Shown here: positions 56,257 to 64,000 of the stretch, piece by piece | Layout of the letters: the number at the start of each line of letters is the position of its first letter | Position numbering within the stretch: position 1 is the stretch's first letter | Assembly (NCBI RefSeq): GCF_004328665.1 | Contig: NZ_CP019770.1 | Span: 930,001 to 994,000 of the forward strand | Source of the DNA: Pseudoalteromonas sp. DL-6 | GTDB taxonomy: Bacteria; Pseudomonadota; Gammaproteobacteria; Enterobacterales; Alteromonadaceae | Direction: 5' to 3' | Length of the DNA: 64,000 nt | Position numbers and translations under genes: made by a program | Notes under the pieces: generated by a model | What the model was told of the DNA's origin: nothing | The model's database searches: none | The model's input: only the letters and a program-made list of their open reading frames with translations

Positions 56257-56345
56257 CATTCAATCAGCCTTATTTATGCCGTTTTTGTACTCTCGGTAAT
56301 AAGGTCCGCGCCGCATAGAGCAAGTCGCGAAAAATTGACTGAATC
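56257..56345 (+). ncRNA. Structured leader RNA candidate, three-way junction
   Basis: Predicted by eye. P1: 56258-56267 pairs with 56335-56344 (nine of ten positions, one A-C mismatch). P2: CCTTATT 56268-56274 with AATAAGG 56298-56304, extended by CCG/CGG (56279-56281, 56294-56296). P3: CGCG 56307-56310 with CGCG 56326-56329. P2 starts directly after P1. GGCGC at 56253-56257 could also pair with GCGCC at 56308-56312, competing with P3, if transcription begins earlier. I recognise no known riboswitch class. Confidence 0.4.
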
Positions 56346-56412
56346 CGTAATTATTTAATTGCGCAACACATCAACCGTTGAACAAGAGTGCACTAAAAAG
56401 GTTAACCCCGAC

Positions 56413-58692
56413 ATGAAAGCAATGAAAAGATCTACGTTAGCAACCCTTATCAATGCAACGTTGTTCTCTGCCGTAGCAGGTACGTCAATTTCAGCCGTAG
56501 CTGCTGAGCAAGAAACTACTGCTAAGAAGAACCAACTAGAAGTTATTCAAATTACTGCTCGTAAACGAGTAGAAAATGCCCAAGAGGTTCCTGTCGCCGC
56601 TTCTGCACTACAAGGTGATGGTTTAGAAGCTGCAAGTTCAGCTGGCATGGATATTCGTTTTTTAAATGCGAAAATTCCAAGTTTAACTGTTGAGTCTTCA
56701 TTTGGTCGTTCATTCCCACGCTTTTATGTACGTGGTCTTGGTAACTCTGATTTCGATTTGAACTCATCACAGCCTGTGTCACTTGTGGTTGATGATATTG
56801 TTCAAGAAAGCCCTATATTAAAAGGTTTTCCAGTTTTTGATACTGGTCGAGTTGAAGTGCTTCGTGGTCCTCAAGGTACCTTGTTTGGCCGAAACACACC
56901 GGCTGGTTTAGTTAAAATTGATTCTGCACGTCCAACACAAGATTTTGAAGGTTATGCTGCAGTATCATATGGTTCATTCAATTCTATTGATTTTGAAGGC
57001 GCTGTTAGTGGCGGGTTAACTGATCACTTATCTGCTCGAGTGTCTTTATTACGTCAAGAGCGTGATGATTATATTGATAACCGCTTAGAAGGTAATGAAA
57101 TTGACGATGCAACGGGTGGTTACCAAGAAACGGCTGCGCGTGTTCAATTTCTATATGAGAAAGATAATTTAAGTGCGCTGCTAAATTACCATACTCGTGA
57201 TTTGAATGGTAAACCTATTGTATTCCACGCTAATGCTATTGAAGCCGGTACAAACAAGCCTATTGCCGGTTTTGACCCTGAAGTTATTTACCAAGATACA
57301 GTTCAGTTTGCAACTCAAAACGTTAACAGCCAGGGTGCTAATTTAAAGCTTGAATATAGTTTTAATGATTACACATTAACGTCAATTAGTGGTTGGGAAA
57401 GTGCAGAAATTTTCTCTCGCGCAGATGTTGACGGTGGTTATGGTTGTGGAAACAACTTTGTTCCAGGCTGTCCGACAGCAGAAATGGGTCCTGGCTTTAT
57501 TTTCTTAGCTTCTGAAACTGCTGATGCGCTACCAGAGCATAATCAATATTCGCAAGAGTTGCGTATTTCAAGTGATTTTGCTGGCGACTTCAATTATCAA
57601 GTAGGTGCTTTTTATTATAATGAAGAGCAAGTTATTGAAACATATGGCTATGATGGTTTGGGTGCAGACTTTTTGACTGGGTATGTTCGACAAGATCAAG
57701 ACACAACAGCTTGGGCTGTATTTGCATCTAGTGAGTATCAATTAACAGAAAAACTAGAAATTACAGCTGGTTTGCGTTATTCAGATGATGAACGAGATTT
57801 TACAGCATCGCGTTATACTTCTCCTGAATCAAGTATCGCTAACTTAACTAAATCCGTTGCACCAAAAGATAGCCACGTATCTTGGGATTTAGCTGCCGCT
57901 TATAAATATTCTGATGATATTAACTTATTTGTGCGTGCGGCTAATGGTTTCCGAGCTCCAAGTGTTCAAGGCCGTATTTTGTTCAGCGATGATGTAACTA
58001 TTGCTGATTCTGAGACTATTAACTCTATTGAAGCGGGTATCAAATCTGATGTTTTAGATGGTAGTGGTCGTGTTAACGCAACTGTTTTCTACTACCAAAT
58101 GAGTGATCAGCAATTAACTGCTGTAGGCGGTGATTCAGGTAATACTGCACGTTTAATTAATGCAGACAAAACAGTTGGTTATGGTTTTGAAGTAGATACA
58201 CAGTGGGTATTATCTGATAATTTTGATGCTACCTTTAACTTCAGTTATAACAATACTGAGTTACAAGACGATAATCTATTTTTAGCAGGTTGTTTCGCTT
58301 GTACAATTACGGATCCAAAAACAGATCAAGGCTACAGCTTAGACGGTAATAGTTTACCGCATGCACCAGAATGGATTGCTAACTTTATCCTGCGTTATAC
58401 TCGCGAGTTAGGTGATGGTGAATTTTACGCTTATACAGATTGGTCATACCGTAGTGAAATTGACTTCTTTTTGTATGATTCTGTTGAATTTACAGGTGAA
58501 GCACTTCTTGAAGGTGGTTTACGTACTGGTTATAAGTGGTATTCAGGTGATACTGAATACGAGATTGCCGCATTCGCTCGTAACATAACTGATAAGCAAG
58601 TATTTATTGGTGGTGTAGATTTCAGTAATAACGCAGGTATCGTGAATGAACCTCGCTTTATTGGCGCTGAATTTAAAGTTAACTTTTTCTAA
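56413..58692 (+). CDS. TonB-dependent outer-membrane receptor
   Basis: 759 residues from ATG 56413 (AAGG upstream; an in-frame TTG at 56359 would add 18 charged residues before the signal peptide). Signal peptide cleaved near AVAA-EQ, TonB-box-like LEVIQITA, plug domain (VPVAASALQGDGLE, VEVLRGPQGTLFGRNTPAGLV) and barrel ending FKVNFF. The style is that of receptors for plant- or algal-derived nutrients or siderophores, but the ligand is not evident. Codons are biased to common ones, suggesting high expression. Confidence 0.92.
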   Translation: MKAMKRSTLATLINATLFSAVAGTSISAVAAEQETTAKKNQLEVIQITARKRVENAQEVPVAASALQGDGLEAASSAGMDIRFLNAKIPSLTVESSFGRSFPRFYVRGLGNSDFDLNSSQPVSLVVDDIVQESPILKGFPVFDTGRVEVLRGPQGTLFGRNTPAGLVKIDSARPTQDFEGYAAVSYGSFNSIDFEGAVSGGLTDHLSARVSLLRQERDDYIDNRLEGNEIDDATGGYQETAARVQFLYEKDNLSALLNYHTRDLNGKPIVFHANAIEAGTNKPIAGFDPEVIYQDTVQFATQNVNSQGANLKLEYSFNDYTLTSISGWESAEIFSRADVDGGYGCGNNFVPGCPTAEMGPGFIFLASETADALPEHNQYSQELRISSDFAGDFNYQVGAFYYNEEQVIETYGYDGLGADFLTGYVRQDQDTTAWAVFASSEYQLTEKLEITAGLRYSDDERDFTASRYTSPESSIANLTKSVAPKDSHVSWDLAAAYKYSDDINLFVRAANGFRAPSVQGRILFSDDVTIADSETINSIEAGIKSDVLDGSGRVNATVFYYQMSDQQLTAVGGDSGNTARLINADKTVGYGFEVDTQWVLSDNFDATFNFSYNNTELQDDNLFLAGCFACTITDPKTDQGYSLDGNSLPHAPEWIANFILRYTRELGDGEFYAYTDWSYRSEIDFFLYDSVEFTGEALLEGGLRTGYKWYSGDTEYEIAAFARNITDKQVFIGGVDFSNNAGIVNEPRFIGAEFKVNFF

Positions 58693-58726
58693 TCGATAAA
58701 TTTAACGTTAAATTGTAATTATTGAT

Positions 58727-58756
58727 AAAAGCCTGCCTAGTGCAGGCTTTTTTATT
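58727..58756 (+). terminator. Terminator after the TonB receptor
   Basis: AAAAGCCTGC-CTAGT-GCAGGCTTTT with a following T-run. Confidence 0.9.
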
Positions 58757-58807
58757 TTTGTAGAGCTGCTAAAGTAGCGCCCATATGTTTATTAAAGAGA
58801 AAAAGTA

Positions 58808-59107
58808 ATGGCTGGATTTTGGAATTACCGTGTAATTTATTGTGAAGCAACCAAAGATGAAGCGGCGCAATATCAAATACACGAAGTGGAATATAACTTA
58901 AACGGTAAAGTAACTAACTGGTCAGAGACTGGTGCCGCACCATTTGGAACCACATTAGATGCGTTAAAAGATGATGCTGAGCGCTTAAAAACCGCCTTCG
59001 AAAAGCCGATACTTAAAGTAATGCGCAAAGCCCGAGGTTATGAGTTAGTTGATGTAGATACCGGCGAAGACGCTTATGCTGAGCCGCCAGCGGGATTAGC
59101 TGAGTAA
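58808..59107 (+). CDS. Small protein of unknown function
   Basis: 99 residues, acidic, starting MAGFWNYRVIYCEA, with a WSE-GAAPFG central motif and a predicted beta-alpha fold. No signal or membrane segment. Own terminator, so a single-gene unit. I do not recognise a characterised family. Confidence 0.75.
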   Translation: MAGFWNYRVIYCEATKDEAAQYQIHEVEYNLNGKVTNWSETGAAPFGTTLDALKDDAERLKTAFEKPILKVMRKARGYELVDVDTGEDAYAEPPAGLAE

Positions 59108-59125
59108 ACATTATTACTAATAATT

Positions 59126-59147
59126 AAAGGTGCTTAGGCACCTTTTT
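59126..59147 (+). terminator. Terminator after the small unknown gene
   Basis: AAGGTGC-TTAG-GCACCTTTTT. Confidence 0.8.
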
Positions 59148-59284
59148 ATTAACGAACAAAATAATTACACAGGAACACGACTTTAGTAAAACAACACAGC
59201 AAATGCAAAGCCTTGAAGAATTTTGGCAATGGCTTCAATCTCAACTATAGTTTAAGCCATATTAAAATTTGCAAGGATGCAGCA

Positions 59285-60127
59285 ATGGTGATGATTAAAG
59301 CAACGCTGTTTACTTTTTTAATCCTTTTTAGTGCTAGCTTATTGGCGCAATTGCCTCCAGTGCAACTTGCTAATGTTTACGATGAAACTAAGCATGAGGA
59401 TATTCGCCAATACTTGGTGAGTGAAAAGTTTGATGGAGTTAGAGCAATCTGGACGGGAAAGCAGTTTGTAACCCGTCAAGGCAACTCCATAAACCCGCCT
59501 GAGTGGTTTACCGCTCCTTTGCCAGATATTTGGTTAGATGGTGAGTTATGGACCAAACGAGGTCAATTTTCTGTACTCAGTGGTATTGTCAGAACAAAAA
59601 TACCCAACGATTTGCAATGGCAAACCGTTACTTATCAGGTGTTTGATATGCCAGATACAAGCATGCCTTTTCACCGTCGTTATCAAAATTACTTGTCACT
59701 AATTACTAAGCTAAATAGTCCCCATATTAAAGCGGTTAAGCAATATCAATTTAGCGACAATCAGCAACTCAGTAATTATTTTAATCAGGTTACTAAACAA
59801 GGCGGCGAGGGCGTTATGCTTCATTTAGCAGAGGCTAAGCATACAACTGGTCGCTCTAGTGCATTGTTAAAACTCAAGCCTTATTTAGATGCCGAAGCGT
59901 TAGTGATTGAACATTTACCGGGTAAAGGTAAATACGCAGGAATGCTTGGTGCATTGAAAGTACAGACAAAACAAGGGCTGACATTTTCTATTGGTACGGG
60001 TTTTAGCGATAAAGAGCGAAAGTATCCGCCAGCTATAGGCTCAACAATTACTTATCGATACCACGGGTACACTAAAAATGGCTTGCCGCGTTTTGCCAGC
60101 TTCTTACGGGAAAGACCCGAAAAATAA
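59285..60127 (+). CDS. Exported ATP-dependent DNA ligase (Lig E type)
   Basis: 280 residues from ATG 59285 (AAGGA upstream). A signal peptide (IKATLFTFLILFSASLLAQ) precedes a minimal nucleotidyltransferase plus OB fold. The active-site motif is EKFDGVRA, with Lys accepting AMP; later motifs DGELW and LKLKPYLDAEA are intact. Such small ligases lack extra DNA-binding domains and are thought to act in the periplasm, perhaps on imported DNA. Confidence 0.92.
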   Translation: MVMIKATLFTFLILFSASLLAQLPPVQLANVYDETKHEDIRQYLVSEKFDGVRAIWTGKQFVTRQGNSINPPEWFTAPLPDIWLDGELWTKRGQFSVLSGIVRTKIPNDLQWQTVTYQVFDMPDTSMPFHRRYQNYLSLITKLNSPHIKAVKQYQFSDNQQLSNYFNQVTKQGGEGVMLHLAEAKHTTGRSSALLKLKPYLDAEALVIEHLPGKGKYAGMLGALKVQTKQGLTFSIGTGFSDKERKYPPAIGSTITYRYHGYTKNGLPRFASFLRERPEK

Positions 60128-60206
60128 AGAGTGTAGGCCAATTCAGTATATATTTTTTAGCAATTATGCTAAATTGCGCGGCCTTTTTAGTGATGTTTGG
60201 TGATCT

Positions 60207-61571
60207 ATGTTTGTTGGTTTTGATTATGGTAGTTCTAATTGTGCTATGGGTGTTTTAAACGAAGAGCGTGTTCAGCTCATTCCTTTAGAGCAAGGCAAAT
60301 ACTATCTTCCATCAACGTTATACACCCATCATAGTGCTTTAGTCGTTGATTTTGTAGCGCAGCATTTAAACGGTTCAGATCATGAGCATGCCTATAAAAC
60401 CGCGCGCCAACCATTACTTAATACGCTTGCGCGAATTAAATCAGACCTAGACCTACAAGCCGGCGATGAGACTCTATTTATTGGCCGTGAGGCGATTAGC
60501 GAATATGTACAATTTCCCGAGGAAGGTTATTTTGTAAAATCACCTAAGTCTTTTTTTGGCGCTACTGGCTTAAAGCAAGGGCAAATTAATTTTTTTGAAG
60601 ATATTGCCACAGCAATGATTTTAAAAATAAAACAACGTGCCGAATCATCGTTAGGGTATACGCTAAGCCAAACAGTTATTGGTCGCCCAGTGAATTTTCA
60701 AGCGGTTGGTGGTGAGCAGTCAAACCAACAAGCCGTGGGCATTTTAACACGCGCAGCAAACCGAGCCGGCTTTAAAGATGTGGAATTTTTATATGAACCA
60801 CTTGCCGCTGGGATTGACTATGAAAGTGATTTAACGCAAGACCAAAAAGTGCTGGTAATTGATATAGGCGGTGGTACAAGTGACTGTTCATTTGTACAAA
60901 TGGGACCCAGCTTTAGAAATAAACAACAGCGAGATGCAGACTTTTTAGCACATAGCGGAAAGCGAGTAGGTGGTAATGATTTAGATATTGCTCTGAGCTA
61001 TCATGGTTTAATGCCGTTACTTGGTTTAGGAAGTACTTTTAAATCGGGTTTACCTTTACCGAATCAAGCATTTTGGCAGGCATGTAAAATTAACGATGTT
61101 AATTTACAAAGCCAGTTTTATAGTGCCCAGCACTATCGTGAATTAAGCGCCCAATTACGCGATGTGAGTGCCCCTGACTTATATAAACGGCTCATTCATT
61201 TACAGCAAAATAAGCAAGGCCATCAATTAGTTCAACAAGCTGAAGCGGCAAAAATTGCACTAAGCTCATCTGAAAACTTTAATTGTGATTTAACATTTTT
61301 AGATTCATCACTTGATAAAGATATCTCTATTAATGAATTAGCATTAGCCGTTGACGACAGTATTAGCCAAATAGTGACATTAGCAAAACAGGCCATTGCA
61401 GATGCAAACACCACCCCAGATGTAATTTATTTAACGGGTGGTAGTGCGCAATCACCACTGATCAAAGCGGCTTTAAAAACCCACTTAGGCGACATTAAAA
61501 TGGTTAATGGTGATCACTTTGGCAGTGTTACCGCAGGCCTGACTAAATGGGCGAATATGCTTTATAAATAA
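60207..61571 (+). CDS. yegD: Hsp70-family chaperone YegD
   Basis: 454 residues of the actin/Hsp70 ATPase fold: phosphate-1 motif GFDYGSSNCAMGV, phosphate-2 VLVIDIGGGTSDCSF and adenosine motif YLTGGSAQSPLI. It lacks a full substrate-binding domain, as YegD does. Cellular role unclear. Confidence 0.92.
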   Translation: MFVGFDYGSSNCAMGVLNEERVQLIPLEQGKYYLPSTLYTHHSALVVDFVAQHLNGSDHEHAYKTARQPLLNTLARIKSDLDLQAGDETLFIGREAISEYVQFPEEGYFVKSPKSFFGATGLKQGQINFFEDIATAMILKIKQRAESSLGYTLSQTVIGRPVNFQAVGGEQSNQQAVGILTRAANRAGFKDVEFLYEPLAAGIDYESDLTQDQKVLVIDIGGGTSDCSFVQMGPSFRNKQQRDADFLAHSGKRVGGNDLDIALSYHGLMPLLGLGSTFKSGLPLPNQAFWQACKINDVNLQSQFYSAQHYRELSAQLRDVSAPDLYKRLIHLQQNKQGHQLVQQAEAAKIALSSSENFNCDLTFLDSSLDKDISINELALAVDDSISQIVTLAKQAIADANTTPDVIYLTGGSAQSPLIKAALKTHLGDIKMVNGDHFGSVTAGLTKWANMLYK

Positions 61572-61575
61572 GCGG

Positions 61576-62040
61576 CTATAAAGAGATTTGTCGGGTTGCG
61601 AGGTACTTTTCGTAATCTGGCAAAGAACGCTCAAATTCGGTGTCCATAAGTGGTGAGCTTAGTAACATATCAGCGCTTACTTCATTACAGGCAACAGGAA
61701 TGTTCCACACCGCGGCCAAACGAAGCAATGCTTTTACATCGGGGTCGTGCGGCTGAGAAGCCAGAGGATCCCAAAAAAAGATTAACACATGAATTTCATG
61801 TTCCGCTATTTTAGCCCCTAGCTGCTGATCGCCACCCATAGGTCCACTGAGTAATTGCACGACATTCAAACCAGTGGTTTTTTCTATTAAATGTCCGGTT
61901 GTTCCAGTACCGTATAACTTATGTTTACTTAACATTGGGGTGTGTTTTTCACACCACAATTTTAACGCGGCTTTTTTTCCATCATGTGCAACAAGGGCTA
62001 TGTTTTTCTTAGCTGGAAGAGATTGTATTTTTTGGTCCAT
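61576..62040 (-). CDS. mgsA: Methylglyoxal synthase
   Basis: 154 residues. Catalytic and phosphate-binding residues: VAHDGKK, GTTG, SGPMGGDQQLGA (catalytic Asp) and QPHDPDVKALLR (His). Converts dihydroxyacetone phosphate to methylglyoxal and phosphate when phosphate is scarce. Converges on yegD with a 4-base gap. Confidence 0.95.
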   Translation of the reverse strand: MDQKIQSLPAKKNIALVAHDGKKAALKLWCEKHTPMLSKHKLYGTGTTGHLIEKTTGLNVVQLLSGPMGGDQQLGAKIAEHEIHVLIFFWDPLASQPHDPDVKALLRLAAVWNIPVACNEVSADMLLSSPLMDTEFERSLPDYEKYLATRQISL

Positions 62041-62055
62041 GCTGATTCTTATTAG

Positions 62056-62688
62056 TTAGAGTAATAAATTGATAGCCAAGGCAATAAATACAATGCCTGT
62101 GAACCTATCTATCCAAAGTTGGCTATTAGGGTGACTTTTAAAAAACTGGGCTATTTTATCGCCGAAATAAATATACGTGCAGTCGATAGGAAAAGCAAAG
62201 ATTGGATACAGTAGCCCAAAAAACGCCAGCTGAAAGGTCGCCGAGGATAAGCTAGGGTCAACAAATTGTGGGATAAAAGCAATAAAAAACAAAGCGACTT
62301 TTGGGTTAAGTACTTCAGTCATCATAGCTTGAAACATCACGTTTTTGTTTTTACTGGTGGTAACATGAGGCTTATCGTCTTGCTCGCAAATGGGGGGCTT
62401 GAAGGTGCCTTTAAGCATCATAAACCCTAAGTAACATAAATAGGCTGCTCCTGCATATTGCACGCTGGCGTAAGCCGTTTCAGAGGCCTTTAATATAGCG
62501 CTTAAACCGACAACCGCAAAAAATGTATGTACTACGCCACCTAACGCAAAGCCAAAAGCACTCTGCATACCTGCTTTTCGCCCATTTGCAAAAGTTTGCG
62601 CCATTAAAAACGCGTTTGATGGCCCAGGCGCAACGGCCATTAAAAAGCTAGCGAGTAAAAATGAGAGCAAAAAGTCGGGGTTGATCAT
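62056..62688 (-). CDS. LysE/RhtB-family amino acid exporter
   Basis: 210 residues from ATG 62688 with six membrane helices and the family N-terminus FLMAVAPGPSNAFLMAQ. I reject the in-frame start at 62754 because it lies within the terminator of the neighbouring protease gene. The ribosome site is weak. Substrate likely a neutral amino acid. Confidence 0.85.
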   Translation of the reverse strand: MINPDFLLSFLLASFLMAVAPGPSNAFLMAQTFANGRKAGMQSAFGFALGGVVHTFFAVVGLSAILKASETAYASVQYAGAAYLCYLGFMMLKGTFKPPICEQDDKPHVTTSKNKNVMFQAMMTEVLNPKVALFFIAFIPQFVDPSLSSATFQLAFFGLLYPIFAFPIDCTYIYFGDKIAQFFKSHPNSQLWIDRFTGIVFIALAINLLL

Positions 62689-62741
62689 TAAATAGTACGA
62701 AAAAGAAGTGGTAAGTGATTTTATCAAGCAATGAGGAAAAT

Positions 62742-62763
62742 AAAAAGCGGGCATATTGCCCGC
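62742..62763 (-). terminator. Terminator after the subtilase gene
   Basis: GCGGGCA-TAT-TGCCCGC with a plus-strand A-run on its left (T-run on the minus strand). Confidence 0.85.
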
Positions 62764-62833
62764 TAAGTTGAGGATACTAAGTTCTTTTAAAACTAGTCGT
62801 TATGCTTTTAAACATAATGAAGTGCTAAATTTA

Positions 62834-64000
62834 TTAAAAACTAACGGTGATATTATTTGAACACACCGTAGTGCTCAGCGCTTCACACACTTGATATGTA
62901 TAGGTGCCGCCACCCTTAGTATTAATGCTGTCGGTGTAGGCATTAGTATTTGCAGTGGTAATGACTTTGTTACCATTGCGGTAGATATCAACTTGGCTTG
63001 TTGCCGCGCCATTCCAACTTAAATCAACAAATTTAGTGCCTTTTGATTTGTAACCTGAAGCGCTAAGAGAGATAGCATCTACGCCTGGCTCTGGATCAAC
63101 ACCACCAGTATCGCCACCCGCACAGCCGTTTGCTGTAAGGTAAGCATCAGCGTCAGCCGCTTTTACAATACCGTAGCCAAAGTAATCATCACGACCAGCA
63201 GCCCCTTGATCTTGCGCAGTTGCCTTTAACGCATCGCGAATTTCTGTGCCTGTACAGTCACTATGATTAGACCATACTAGCGCAGCAATACCTGAAACCG
63301 CAGGAGTTGCCATTGACGTTCCACTCATAAAGCCATAATCAGTTGCGCCAATATTAATTGTCACGTTTGTACTAGCGACTAATGCACTACGATCTTCAAA
63401 TGCAGCGCCTACAGCGGGAATTGTAGTATCGTTGGTATCACCTAGTGTTGCGTATAACATGCCAGCTTCATTGTTGATAATAACCGCACCTACACCGCCT
63501 GAGTTTTCACAGTTAGCGACTTTGTCATAAAATGAAATAACGCCGCGGTCAATCATACATACTTTACCAGCCGCCGCTGGATCAACTGTTTCGCCAGTTC
63601 CCATAAAGTAGGTACTCGCAGTGATTTGACCTGCATTTTCCATTGCTGATGAATTATATGCTGTGCCATCAGCCGACATACTCGCTGCTGTTGCCATGCC
63701 CGCAGGGTAGGTCGATAGAGTATCAACACCACCAGCAGTTACTTCAACACAAATTGTTTCATCATTAGTTGCGCGTTTACCACGGCCAGATGAACAGCTT
63801 GGGAATTGTGAAAAGTCAGCAATTTGATTATCGGCATCATTAGCGCCGACCATCATCACCGATGAGTAGCCCGCAGGATAAGAACGTACGTTATTACCAT
63901 CGTTACCCGCTGCAGCAACTACAAGGCCGCCAGCATTAGTAAAGTTAGCAAACGCATTTGACTCTGTACTGTTTGAGCCACCGCCCCCTAAGCTCATGCT
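62834..64000 (-). CDS. Subtilisin-like serine protease (S8), N-terminal part missing
   Basis: At least 388 residues, open at the right edge of the window. Oxyanion-hole Asn in VVAAAGNDGN and catalytic Ser in MSGTSMATPAVSG are present; Asp and His of the triad lie beyond the end. A PA-type insert (about residues 85-215) sits inside the catalytic domain, and a C-terminal fibronectin-III-like domain (about 300-387, with a Cys pair) follows. This is a secreted protease of the marine-bacterial type. Confidence 0.9.
   Translation of the reverse strand, partial: SMSLGGGGSNSTESNAFANFTNAGGLVVAAAGNDGNNVRSYPAGYSSVMMVGANDADNQIADFSQFPSCSSGRGKRATNDETICVEVTAGGVDTLSTYPAGMATAASMSADGTAYNSSAMENAGQITASTYFMGTGETVDPAAAGKVCMIDRGVISFYDKVANCENSGGVGAVIINNEAGMLYATLGDTNDTTIPAVGAAFEDRSALVASTNVTINIGATDYGFMSGTSMATPAVSGIAALVWSNHSDCTGTEIRDALKATAQDQGAAGRDDYFGYGIVKAADADAYLTANGCAGGDTGGVDPEPGVDAISLSASGYKSKGTKFVDLSWNGAATSQVDIYRNGNKVITTANTNAYTDSINTKGGGTYTYQVCEALSTTVCSNNITVSF

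Larger units (their letters stand above)
56064..56412 (+). other. Long non-coding leader of the TonB receptor
   Basis: 349 bases without a gene between mscS and the receptor. From about 56220 it holds a promoter and a structured leader (separate entries). Confidence 0.55.

Noticed and set aside
59203-59250. Fifteen-codon reading frame (MQSLEEFWQWLQSQL) ahead of the DNA ligase as a leader peptide
   Set aside because: No ribosome site and no attenuator structure near it; may be chance or a gene remnant.

Overview
The window looks like chromosomal DNA from a marine gammaproteobacterium of the Alteromonadales, most probably Pseudoalteromonas. The base composition is A+T-rich. The gene set is typical of that group: a Vibrio/Aeromonas-style lateral flagellar locus, H-NOX signalling, several TonB-dependent receptors, DUF2986 and DUF2256 small proteins, an exported ATP-dependent DNA ligase and YegD. 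This assignment is inference from gene content and protein style. I see no rRNA, tRNA, CRISPR array, insertion sequence or prophage. || Region 1 (1-22754) is a near-complete secondary (lateral, 'Flag-2') flagellar locus. It runs flagellin lafA, cap fliD, chaperones fliS/fliT, hook-length control lafE, fliL, sigma-28 fliA, stator motA/motB, a PilZ gene, switch fliM/fliN, export gate fliPQR-flhB-flhA, then motY, the sigma-54 activator lafK, and fliEFGHIJ. The rod/hook flg genes are not in the window. Two control elements stand out. A sigma-54-type promoter lies before the lafD-to-flhA run. A well-formed class I cyclic-di-GMP riboswitch lies in the leader of motY-lafK-fliEFGHIJ. With the PilZ protein encoded between stator and switch genes, the locus appears to sense c-di-GMP both at the RNA level and at the motor. 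|| Region 2 (22803-28567) holds the helicase hrpB and then an H-NOX/histidine kinase pair followed by a GGDEF diguanylate cyclase. This is a plausible nitric-oxide-to-phosphorelay-to-c-di-GMP input placed just after a c-di-GMP-controlled flagellar locus. || Region 3 (28564-48695) is mixed housekeeping and accessory genes: DUF1499 protein, alcohol dehydrogenase, MFS exporters, a membrane protein/XRE pair, a putative copper TonB-dependent receptor of the OprC/NosA type, LysR/TDT transporter, M20 peptidase, an EAL-domain protein whose leader can form two exclusive hairpins over its ribosome site, OsmC, a photolyase coupled to a 44-residue DUF2256 gene, a YghU-type glutathione transferase, rhomboid, DJ-1/PfpI, LysR and dienelactone hydrolase. 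|| Region 4 (48780-64000) carries a lipoprotein glycerophosphodiesterase, EamA transporter, amidohydrolase, M3 peptidase, MscS channel, a second TonB-dependent receptor behind a long leader that folds on paper as a three-way junction, a small unknown protein, DNA ligase, YegD, methylglyoxal synthase, LysE exporter and a truncated subtilisin-like protease running off the end. || The strongest leads for new biology are the riboswitch/PilZ control of lateral flagella, the switchable leader of the EAL gene, and the structured leader of the TonB receptor at 56413.
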